NCBI GenBank assembly: GCA_013286985.1
Contig: JABDEQ010000067.1
Coordinates: 1 to 13,582, forward strand
Direction of reading: 5' to 3'
Length of the DNA stretch: 13,582 nucleotides
Source: Bacteroidota bacterium
Lineage (GTDB): Bacteria; Bacteroidota; Bacteroidia; Sphingobacteriales; Sphingobacteriaceae
Every line of letters starts with the position of its first letter. Position 1 is the stretch's first letter. The notes under the pieces are model-generated. The model was not told the DNA's origin, made no database searches, and saw only the letters and a program-made list of their open reading frames with translations. Position numbers and translations under genes: made by a program. Below are positions 7,980 through 13,582 of this stretch, in pieces.

Positions 7980-8366
7980 ATGAAAAGAGTTGCAATAATT
8001 GGTCTTACAGCATTTTACCTGTTGCTTACAACAGGCATGTTTGTTTGCACCATGCATTGCTCGGCCCAAAGCCTTATGGCTAAAGCAACCATGCAAATGG
8101 CAGGCAACACAGGCGATCATTGTAAAAGCGATAAAGATTGCGATTGCTGCAAGAAACATGGCAGCTTTATCATTAAGGAAAACATAAAACCTGGCTTTGT
8201 TATCCAATTTGGTCAGCAGCCAACTGCGGTTAATCCGGTACAGTACTTAAACAGTTACCCGGCAATTGCGGTAATAAATAATGCAGATACACGGATAAGC
8301 GGCGAGGCGCCACCCGGAAAATCGGGTCGTTCCATAGCTATTCTGTTTCGTTCCCTTCTTATTTGA
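7980..8366 (+). CDS. Small secreted Cys-rich protein, HYC_CC_PP-like
   Basis: A 128-residue protein with an N-terminal hydrophobic signal segment (about residues 4-20), so it is probably exported. It has six cysteines (23, 27, 48, 54, 56, 57) and histidines 26, 47 and 60 in a small region including TMHC and CDCCKKHG. The C-terminus has EAPPGKSGRS followed by the hydrophobic ILFRSLLI. This order (His-Cys motif after the signal, a CC motif, then PP and a short tail) resembles the Bacteroidota HYC_CC_PP family, often found by metal-efflux and copper genes; the match is by eye. It sits 123 bases before a multicopper oxidase gene, so a periplasmic Cu(I)-binding or sensing role is likely by context. 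The start is the ATG at 7980; TTGs at 7971 and 7974 are disfavoured. Confidence 0.7.
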   Translation: MKRVAIIGLTAFYLLLTTGMFVCTMHCSAQSLMAKATMQMAGNTGDHCKSDKDCDCCKKHGSFIIKENIKPGFVIQFGQQPTAVNPVQYLNSYPAIAVINNADTRISGEAPPGKSGRSIAILFRSLLI

Positions 8367-8401
8367 TCTCCCTAAATAACCGATCAAATAGCTGATCTTT
8401 A

Positions 8402-8419
8402 AGGATTATTTCTAATCCT
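8402..8419 (+). other. Small hairpin between the Cys-rich gene and the multicopper oxidase gene
   Basis: AGGATTA (8402-8408) and TAATCCT (8413-8419) pair perfectly around TTTC, 36 bases after the upstream stop. There is no T tract after it, so it is at best a weak terminator or an mRNA processing hairpin. An imperfect -7 box, AATATTTG, follows at 8450-8457, so the oxidase gene may have its own start site. Confidence 0.3.
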
Positions 8420-8489
8420 CATCAGTTATATTCAATTTTATCAATCAAAAATATTTGTTTAATGGCCGCGTGCCAAATGTATTTCAGTA

Positions 8490-10790
8490 ATGAAAACTAT
8501 AGTATTAATACTATTGGGCCTGCTTGTTTCAATAACTGCTTTTCCGCAAGGCATGAGCATGGGAAAAAGTCAAAAGAAACAGCATTTACCCTTTTATACC
8601 AAAATTGGCGACAGGGAAATTTATCATTTATACATAGAAGGCACTACCGTTAATTATATCGGCAAAAAAAGGCCCGCCATGGCTATTAATGGCACCATAC
8701 CTGCCCCTGCGCTTGAATTTACCGAGGGCGATACGGCAGAAATTTATGTGCATAATGAAATGATGATGGAAACATCCATTCACTGGCATGGTGTAATTTT
8801 GCCCAACCGCTATGATGGCGTTTCTTATTTAACCACAGCGCCCATCAAACCGGGAGAAACTCATCTTTATAAATTCCCGCTGGTTCAGCATGGTACATTG
8901 TGGTATCATTCACACACCATGACCCAGCAGCAAAGTGGTATTTATGGTGCCTTTATCATCCACCCAAAACAACAACCTGTACAAAAAGAGTACACGCTGC
9001 TACTAAGCGATTGGACCGACGAAAACCCTGAACAGGTGGAGCGTTCTCTGCATAATCAAACAGACTGGTACGCTATTAAAAAAGGTAGCACACAAAACTA
9101 TGCCGAAGCCATAAGTAAAGGCTATTTAGGCACCAAACTAACCAATGAATGGAAACGAATGGTTGCTATGGATGTAAGCGATGTTTATTATGACCGTTTT
9201 TTAAGTAACGGCAAAACTGAACAAACTACTCCGCAATTTAAGGCTGGTGACAAAGTAAAACTGCATGTGGTTAACGGAAGTTCATCAACCTATTTCTGGC
9301 TCAACTATGCGGGCGGCAAAATTACAGTTGCTGCTAATGATGGCCAGGAGGTTGAACCCGTAAAGGTAGACAGGATGATTATCGCAGTGGCCGAAACTTA
9401 TGATGTTGAAGTCACTATTCCGAAAAGCGGGAGTTTTGAATTTTTAGCTACTGCCGAGGATCGATCTAACTCCACTTCGCTGTGGTTAGGCGACGGTGCA
9501 AAGGAAAAAGCCAAACATTTGCCCCAGCTTAAATATTTTGAAGGGATGAAGATGATGAATAGCATGATGACCATAGGCGGTAACATGCAAAAGATGGATG
9601 GCATGCAAATGACCAGCCAAAAAATGGACATGAACAGTGTAATGTATCCCGAGTTAACGGCAGATTCAACATCGTCTTCTATGAAAAAGAAGCCGGACAC
9701 CGCCGGCCATAAAATGGATGACATGGCGACTACCTATATGGGTGGAATGGATATGACAGGAATGGACATGGGTGCCGCCGGAGATTTGGTTACCCTTAAT
9801 TACGGCATGCTGAGAGCCCCAAAGCCTACCACATTACCGCCCGGCCCAACGAAGGTGTTTACTTTTAATCTAACCGGGAACATGAACCGTTATGTGTGGA
9901 CGATTAACAACAAAACTGTCTCTGAGTCGGACAAAATTCTGATTAAAAAGGGCGAAAACGTGCGGATCATTCTTTACAACAATACCATGATGCGGCACCC
10001 GATGCACCTGCATGGTCATTATTTCAGAGTATTGAACGGCCAGGGAGATTATGCTCCATTAAAAAACACCCTGGATATTATGCCGATGGAAACCGATACT
10101 ATTGAATTTGCGGCTACCGCCAACGGCGATTGGTTTTTTCATTGCCATATTCTGTATCATATGATGAGCGGTATGGGCCGGATATTTAGTTATGAAAATT
10201 CGCCGGCCAATCCCGAAACACCCGATTCGGCAGCCGCTATAAAAAAGGTTTATGCCGATGACAGGCGCTTTTATGCGGGTGCAAAAATTGGATTAGAAAG
10301 TAATGGCAGCGAAGGCAATATTGATCTGGCAAATACCCGCTGGAAAATACAAACTTTGTGGAAACTGGGAACCAGCGACGAAAAAGGTTATGAAAGCGAA
10401 ACCATAGCCAGTCGCTACTTTGGGCAAATGCAATGGCTTTACGCTTATGCTGGCTTCAATTATCAATACAGAAAAGTATCCGGGCCCGAAAAAAACCTTT
10501 TCGGCCAGATAAGTGATCAAAACGACAGGCATACTGTCGTTGCGGGCCTGGCTTACACCCTACCCCTGCTATTTGTTGCTGATGCCCGGGTTGATGGTAA
10601 TGGTAAATTCAGACTGCAATTAGGCCGGGAAGATATTCCGCTAACCAGTCGTTTAAGATTTAGCCTGATGGGAAATACTGATAAAGAATACAATGCAGGT
10701 TTAAGATACATTGTTACCAAATACATTTCTGTATCAAGCAATTACGACAGCGATTTAAAATTCGGAGCCGGGATAACGATTGTGTATTAA
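8490..10790 (+). CDS. copA: CopA-type multicopper oxidase with Met-rich insert and C-terminal CopB-like barrel module
   Basis: Exported copper-resistance oxidase of 766 residues. The signal peptide (about 1-20) looks Sec-type, without the twin arginines of classical CopA. Cupredoxin copper ligands are all present: HWH (98-100), WYHSH (139-142), HPMHLHGH (503-510) and HCHILYHMMSGM (551-562), giving type 1 ligands His503, Cys552, His557 and Met562. Residues 353-427 form an insert with 20 methionines, such as MDGMQM and GMDMTGMDM, expected to bind or feed Cu(I). From about 590 the protein continues for some 175 residues of alternating beta-strand-like sequence (GRxx-type turns, YAYAGFNYQY, final ITIVY with terminal Tyr) that resembles a CopB-type outer-membrane region. 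That makes it far longer than a plain CopA (about 600). Likely oxidises Cu(I) to Cu(II) in the periplasm, paired with the upstream Cys-rich protein. Confidence 0.88.
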   Translation: MKTIVLILLGLLVSITAFPQGMSMGKSQKKQHLPFYTKIGDREIYHLYIEGTTVNYIGKKRPAMAINGTIPAPALEFTEGDTAEIYVHNEMMMETSIHWHGVILPNRYDGVSYLTTAPIKPGETHLYKFPLVQHGTLWYHSHTMTQQQSGIYGAFIIHPKQQPVQKEYTLLLSDWTDENPEQVERSLHNQTDWYAIKKGSTQNYAEAISKGYLGTKLTNEWKRMVAMDVSDVYYDRFLSNGKTEQTTPQFKAGDKVKLHVVNGSSSTYFWLNYAGGKITVAANDGQEVEPVKVDRMIIAVAETYDVEVTIPKSGSFEFLATAEDRSNSTSLWLGDGAKEKAKHLPQLKYFEGMKMMNSMMTIGGNMQKMDGMQMTSQKMDMNSVMYPELTADSTSSSMKKKPDTAGHKMDDMATTYMGGMDMTGMDMGAAGDLVTLNYGMLRAPKPTTLPPGPTKVFTFNLTGNMNRYVWTINNKTVSESDKILIKKGENVRIILYNNTMMRHPMHLHGHYFRVLNGQGDYAPLKNTLDIMPMETDTIEFAATANGDWFFHCHILYHMMSGMGRIFSYENSPANPETPDSAAAIKKVYADDRRFYAGAKIGLESNGSEGNIDLANTRWKIQTLWKLGTSDEKGYESETIASRYFGQMQWLYAYAGFNYQYRKVSGPEKNLFGQISDQNDRHTVVAGLAYTLPLLFVADARVDGNGKFRLQLGREDIPLTSRLRFSLMGNTDKEYNAGLRYIVTKYISVSSNYDSDLKFGAGITIVY

Positions 10791-10803
10791 ATGTAGAATT
10801 ACA

Positions 10804-10837
10804 GGCAGACGACGAATAAACACCGTTTTGGTCTGCC
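10804..10837 (+). terminator. Weak hairpin after the multicopper oxidase gene
   Basis: GGCAGAC (10804-10810) pairs with GTCTGCC (10831-10837) across a 20-base loop, 13 bases past the stop. The following sequence is AT-rich but not a T run, so termination strength is doubtful. It also marks the last G+C-rich feature before the AT-rich accessory part. Confidence 0.35.
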
Positions 10838-10884
10838 ATTAATAAAAAATGTAATAATTTTATAAATAATTAAAAAAACTAAAA

Positions 10885-11094
10885 TCAAAGAAAATCTTTA
10901 ATATCCATTCCCAGTACATCTGCAATACTTTTAAGGCTCAGGATGTGGCAATTTCGCTTTCCACGCTCTACGATAGATAAATTATCTCTTGCTACGTTAG
11001 TAAGCCCCGTCATAGTATCTAACGTCATCCCTTTAGCTTTACGGGCAATCCTTATTTTTTGCCCCATCTCGATTAAAAATATATCGTTGCTCAT
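10885..11094 (-). CDS. Small XRE/Cro-CI-type helix-turn-helix protein
   Basis: A 69-residue single-domain DNA-binding protein. Helices of the HTH_3/XRE fold run from about residue 10 (GQKIRIARKAKGMTLDTM) through the recognition region and the conserved IVERGKR segment to the closing LSLKSIADVLGMDIKDFL. Its ATG overlaps the transposase stop by one base (TAATG, 11096-11092), so translation is coupled and both come from one transcript. Such small regulators often repress the promoter of the gene they travel with; the 12-bp dyad between the transposase and fic is a possible target, but that is inference. No dimerisation or effector domain is present. Confidence 0.82.
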   Translation of the reverse strand: MSNDIFLIEMGQKIRIARKAKGMTLDTMTGLTNVARDNLSIVERGKRNCHILSLKSIADVLGMDIKDFL

Positions 11095-12020
11095 TATTTT
11101 TTAGCTTTTAAAACTTTCCATTTTAATGTGCCCTCACAATTGGCCAAAGCGTCGGCAAACCTTTCGTCTTGAAATGCTTTACGACGATTGTAGCGGAATG
11201 AGCTTTCATCTACATAGCGTTGTAGGTGTTTTTGACTTACAGAATGATGTATGCCATTTATTTGCTTTTTAAGGATGTTCCAAAAACCCTCAATTGAGTT
11301 TGTGTGAACTTTAATATCCTCATACCTCACATATTCCTTTTCCCTGTGGTTAACTTTCTTATGTGTATAATCTAAATGGAGTTTATTATATGCGTGATGT
11401 TCGTCTGTTACCATAATAGTACCCGGAGCGACAATTTCTTTAATAGCTGGAATAACATTTTGCTGATCTGTTTTAGCGATAACCTTAGTTTTTACATTTC
11501 CGCCTCTTTGAACAGCACCTAAGACCATAGCTTTATTACCTGCACCACCTCTTACCGTCCTTTTGCTTGCATGTTTATTGCTTTCAAAGCCGCCTAAATA
11601 TGATTCGTCAATTTCTACAATGCCTTCTAATAATTCGGGCGCGGTAATTTTCAGCATTTCTCTAATCCTGTGGTTTAAATGCCACGCTGTTTTTTGAGTA
11701 ACACCTAACCAACTTGCCAGTTGCAAACTACTGATACCTTTAGAATGAACAGCTAAAATATAGGTAGCTAAAAACCATTTAGTCAATGGTATTTTAGTGT
11801 TCTCATATATAGTACCAACTGTAACACTGAATTTTTTACGGCATTCTTTTTCACAGCATTTAAAAATCCTGTTATTCGTAGCAAACCTATGCACATTATT
11901 CGAACCGCAGCAAGGGCAAGCAGGTGTATTACCCCAGCGTTGTTGTTCTAAATATTCTCTACACTTTTCTTCTGCATTGAAGTGAGCTTGAAAATCGAAT
12001 ATGTTTTTAAATGTTTTCAT
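11094..12020 (-). CDS. IS1595-family (ISXO2-like) transposase
   Basis: A 308-residue DDE transposase starting at the ATG at 12020. The frame stays open upstream to 12065, but the MKTFKN start fits the family and lies downstream of a good -7 box at 12042-12049. The N-terminal zinc ribbon has CPCC (35-38) and Cys55/56 and Cys60. It is followed by a short helical DNA-binding part, SSLQLASWLGVTQKTAWHL. The IS1595 DDE domain has Asp138 (EIDESYLGG), Asp206 (VTDEHHAY) and Glu244 (NSIEGFWN), and the family HHSVS...RYVDE region follows. All catalytic residues appear intact, so it may be active. It is translationally coupled to the XRE-type gene downstream. Terminal inverted repeats could not be identified. 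Confidence 0.92.
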   Translation of the reverse strand: MKTFKNIFDFQAHFNAEEKCREYLEQQRWGNTPACPCCGSNNVHRFATNNRIFKCCEKECRKKFSVTVGTIYENTKIPLTKWFLATYILAVHSKGISSLQLASWLGVTQKTAWHLNHRIREMLKITAPELLEGIVEIDESYLGGFESNKHASKRTVRGGAGNKAMVLGAVQRGGNVKTKVIAKTDQQNVIPAIKEIVAPGTIMVTDEHHAYNKLHLDYTHKKVNHREKEYVRYEDIKVHTNSIEGFWNILKKQINGIHHSVSQKHLQRYVDESSFRYNRRKAFQDERFADALANCEGTLKWKVLKAKK

Positions 12021-12041
12021 TGTGTTGCCGTTTTGCTTATT

Positions 12042-12049
12042 CAAACATA
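12042..12049 (-). promoter_or_regulatory. Candidate -7 box of the transposase-regulator transcript
   Basis: On the minus strand this reads TATGTTTG, an exact TAnnTTTG match 21 bases upstream of the ATG at 12020. It supports that start over the upstream one at 12065. No well-spaced -33 TTG is present. Confidence 0.45.
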
Positions 12050-12102
12050 CATTTAGTGTTAACACGAAATTATTGACAAATAAATTTAATTTTTATTAAA
12101 TC

Positions 12103-12190
12103 AACAATTCAAAATGTTGAAATGTACAATTAAAATTAACATCATAACATGCTGTAAATCATAGATAAAAATATATACTTTTGAATTGTT
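12103..12190. promoter_or_regulatory. Divergent control region: 12-bp dyad and fic -7 box
   Basis: AACAATTCAAAA at 12103-12114 and its exact reverse complement TTTTGAATTGTT at 12179-12190 lie 64 bases apart in the gap between the transposase and fic. The right copy overlaps TACTTTTG (12176-12183), an exact TAnnTTTG match about 38 bases before the fic ATG. The paired sites could be operators for a repressor such as the XRE-type protein; an AT-rich chance repeat remains possible. Confidence 0.4.
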
Positions 12191-12221
12191 AAATAATTTT
12201 AAATAATTTATCATTTCAAAC

Positions 12222-13416
12222 ATGAACCTTTTTGATGTAAATACAAGGTTGGTTAAACCAACGTACGAGTCACCAGTAACTGATTTGATAATTGAGTTAG
12301 AAAAATTGCGAACCAGAATCTTAGGTGGCACAACAAATCCCTATGTTTTCTTTCAGATGAAAGAAATTTTTCACACTCTAGAGAGTATAGGCTCCGCAAG
12401 GATTGAGGGGAATAATACTACTATAACTGATTACTTAGAAACTAAGTACGATGGAAGCGGAAAGAATAACACGGAACGTAAAGAGGGTGTTAAAGAAATT
12501 GCTAATATTGAATCAGCAATTTCTTTCATAGAATCCTATATTAAAGACTCAAAAATTGATAGGCCGTTTTTAAGTGAGTTACACAAGTTGGTTGTTTCTG
12601 ATTTAAATTATTTGTCTGGCGGAGAGGGTGATAAAACACCTGGTTTGTTTAGGCTAGGGAATGTTGCGATTAAAAAATCAAAACATAAACCTATTGACTT
12701 TTTAAGAATAGATGAATTTATGGACGAATTGTTTGATTTTATAAATAAGGATGATTTGCCAAAATATGATCTATTGAAAATCGCTATTGTTCATCACAGA
12801 TTCCTTTGGATACACCCTTTTACAAACGGTAACGGTCGTACAGCGAGACTTATAACTTATGCCATGCTGGTTAAATATGGTTTTAATGTTAATGCCGGCA
12901 GAATATTGAATCCTACAGCTGTGTTTTTGTAATAGCAGAGGGGATTATTACGATAATCTTGCAAAGGCCGACACCCAAACGGATGATGGAATTTTAGATT
13001 GGTGTCAGTACGTTCTAAACGGGCTAAAAATTGAGATTGAAAAGGTTGACAAATTAGCCGATTATACGTATTTAAAAACACAAATTTTGATTCCTGCGGT
13101 AGAATATGCAGTAAAAAACAGTAGTATTCGTGAAATTGAAGGAAAGATTATTAAGGTTGTAATAGAAAAACAAGAGATTATGGCAAATGATCTTAAGGGT
13201 TTATTCTATAATAAGTCAAATCCTGAAATTTCAAGGCAAATAAAAATGCTAACAGATAAAAACATGTTAGAACCTATCGAAATAAAAGCGCGAAAATATA
13301 GGTTAAGGGTACTTAATAAACATTTGTTACCCGCAGTATTTCATATGCTTGACGAAAATGGCTTTTTGCCAGAAAAAAATGAAACAAAACAAATTAAGGA
13401 GCTATTGGCTCCTTAA
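12222..13416 (+). pseudogene. fic: Class II Fic-domain protein, broken by a +1 frameshift
   Basis: Fic enzymes usually transfer AMP from ATP to target proteins. The first part (12222-12932) encodes the self-inhibitory helix motif S58-ARI-E62-G63 typical of class II Fic proteins, then the intact catalytic motif HPFTNGNGRTAR (198-209). After NPTAVF the frame hits a stop. Removing one T from the T5 run at 12924-12928 restores CNSRGDYYDNLAKAD and a continuous frame to 13416, including a C-terminal winged-helix-like part with KGLFYNKSNPEISRQIKML. The repaired protein would be 397 residues, normal for this group. As written, the product is a 236-residue fragment holding the catalytic loop but lacking the C-terminal region. 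It may be decay, slippage-based phase variation, or a sequencing error. Codon use is AT-rich compared with the aro genes, suggesting acquisition. Confidence 0.88.
13394..13416. terminator. Hairpin over the fic stop codon, terminator-like on the minus strand
   Basis: TTAAGGAGC (13394-13402) and GCTCCTTAA (13408-13416) pair perfectly around TATTG; the second arm contains the stop codon. On the plus strand no T tract follows. On the minus strand the stem is followed by TTTGTTTTGTTTC, so it could end transcripts entering from the right. Confidence 0.45.
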
Positions 13417-13421
13417 AGATA

Positions 13422-13536
13422 GTCGTCGCGGACGGCAAGAAGTTGGGTGCAAATTCATACACACCTTAACCCTGTAAACCCACCATCGCATTAGTGGTTG
13501 CTCTCATTAGGCGAAAGAGGTTTATGGGGCTTCTTG
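13422..13536 (+). ncRNA. Candidate branched structured RNA after fic
   Basis: A GC-richer patch in AT-rich DNA folds as follows. Hairpin A: GTCGTC (13422-13427) with GACGGC (13431-13436). Outer helix: AAGAAG (13437-13442) with CTTCTT (13530-13535), extendable by G-U pairs. Inside are a hairpin GGTG (13446-13449)/CACC (13462-13465) and an 11-bp helix CCCTGTAAACC (13470-13480)/GGTTTATGGGG (13519-13529), which encloses ACCAT/GTGGT (13482-13486/13494-13498) and a small CTCT...AGA hairpin. Four wobbles are G-U only on the plus strand and would be A-C mismatches on the minus, supporting a plus-strand RNA. It lies 5 bases after fic and 38 bases before an ATG at 13575 at the edge. I do not recognise the family. 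Candidates are an abiF-type RNA, a retron msr-msd, a HEARO/omega-type RNA, or a leader of the next gene. Confidence 0.5.
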
Positions 13537-13545
13537 TATATACAA
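13534..13545. promoter_or_regulatory. 12-bp perfect palindrome before the edge ORF
   Basis: TTGTATATACAA is its own reverse complement and lies 29 bases before the ATG at 13575. A near-match to the -7 box, AAAATTTG, follows at 13554-13561, 17 bases after a TTG at 13534-13536. It could be an operator overlapping the -33 region of the next gene, and it also touches the last pairs of the outer helix of the RNA candidate. Confidence 0.35.
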
Positions 13546-13582
13546 AAATAAGGAAAATTTGTAACTTTATAATTATGAATGA

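Larger units (their letters stand above)
10885..12020 (-). mobile_element. IS1595-like insertion sequence (coding core; true ends not defined)
   Basis: The transposase and its coupled XRE-type gene form the coding core. Flanks at 10838-10884 and 12021-12221 are very AT-rich, and I found no inverted repeat longer than about ten bases between them, nor a clear 8-bp target duplication. Coordinates are therefore the minimum extent. Either the ends are degenerate or hidden in AT-rich sequence, or the transposase is stranded. Confidence 0.55.

Noticed and set aside
9398..9724. Minus-strand ORF of 108 codons opposite the Met-rich part of the oxidase
   Set aside because: It is a shadow of the repeated ATG codons (CAT on the other strand), with no start context or family features.
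10839..12099. TTAATAAAAA at 10839-10848 and TTTTTATTAA at 12090-12099 as terminal inverted repeats
   Set aside because: Ten A/T-only bases in AT-rich DNA are expected by chance, and nothing G/C-containing extends the match.
10796..12160. Possible IS ends: GAATTACAG at 10796-10804 against GATTTACAG (minus strand of 12152-12160)
   Set aside because: Only 8 of 9 bases match, the similarity does not continue inward, and the flanking 8-mers are different, so there is no target duplication.
13436..13536. Integron attC site after fic (GTTGGGT at 13442-13448 resembles GTTRRRY)
   Set aside because: No matching RYYYAAC partner in the required orientation on either strand, and the fold differs from attC architecture.
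13524..13582. Edge ORF annotated as a gene (open from ATG 13524, in frame with ATG 13575)
   Set aside because: Too little sequence to recognise anything, and the upstream ATG lies inside the RNA helix; mentioned only as context.

Overview
The window looks like a chromosomal segment of a Bacteroidota, most likely a Sphingobacteriaceae relative (Pedobacter/Mucilaginibacter type). The reasons are a DAHP synthase-chorismate mutase fusion, A-rich leaders without Shine-Dalgarno sequences, several matches to the Bacteroidota -7 promoter box TAnnTTTG, a HYC_CC_PP-like small metal protein, and dispersed repeats of a kind I associate with that family. The taxonomic call is an inference from gene content and style.

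Positions 34-4818 hold four aromatic amino acid genes on the plus strand: prephenate dehydratase (pheA), DAHP synthase fused to chorismate mutase, EPSP synthase (aroA) and chorismate synthase (aroC). They cover the first shikimate step, the last two steps to chorismate, and the path through prephenate to phenylpyruvate. A strong intrinsic terminator at 4837-4877 ends the set. The stretch from the end of the DAHP synthase gene to the aroC start carries four different repeats: a 133-bp three-hairpin element forming the aroA leader, a period-7 satellite inside the aroA reading frame, a 29-bp palindrome, and an octamer repeat.

Positions 4882-7810 hold ordinary metabolic genes: a PhyH-type dioxygenase (minus), an MFS transporter (plus) and a LOG-family phosphoribohydrolase (minus). 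The last two overlap tail to tail by 9 bp.

Positions 7980-10790 form a copper-handling pair. A small secreted protein with six cysteines precedes a 766-residue CopA-type multicopper oxidase that has a Met-rich insert and an extra C-terminal beta-strand-rich domain resembling an outer-membrane (CopB-like) module.

From about 10838 to the end the DNA is visibly more AT-rich and accessory in character. It holds an IS1595/ISXO2-type transposase translationally coupled to an XRE-type regulator (minus), and a divergent class II Fic gene broken by one extra T in a T5 run. Just after fic lies a GC-richer 115-nt segment (13422-13536) that folds into a branched structure. Its G-U wobbles fit transcription from the plus strand, and it sits directly upstream of an ORF entering from the window edge. 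I think this is an undescribed or at least unassigned structured RNA in a mobile or defence-like islet, and it is the most interesting signal here.

No stretch longer than 300 bases lacks a gene. I saw no tRNA, rRNA or CRISPR array.
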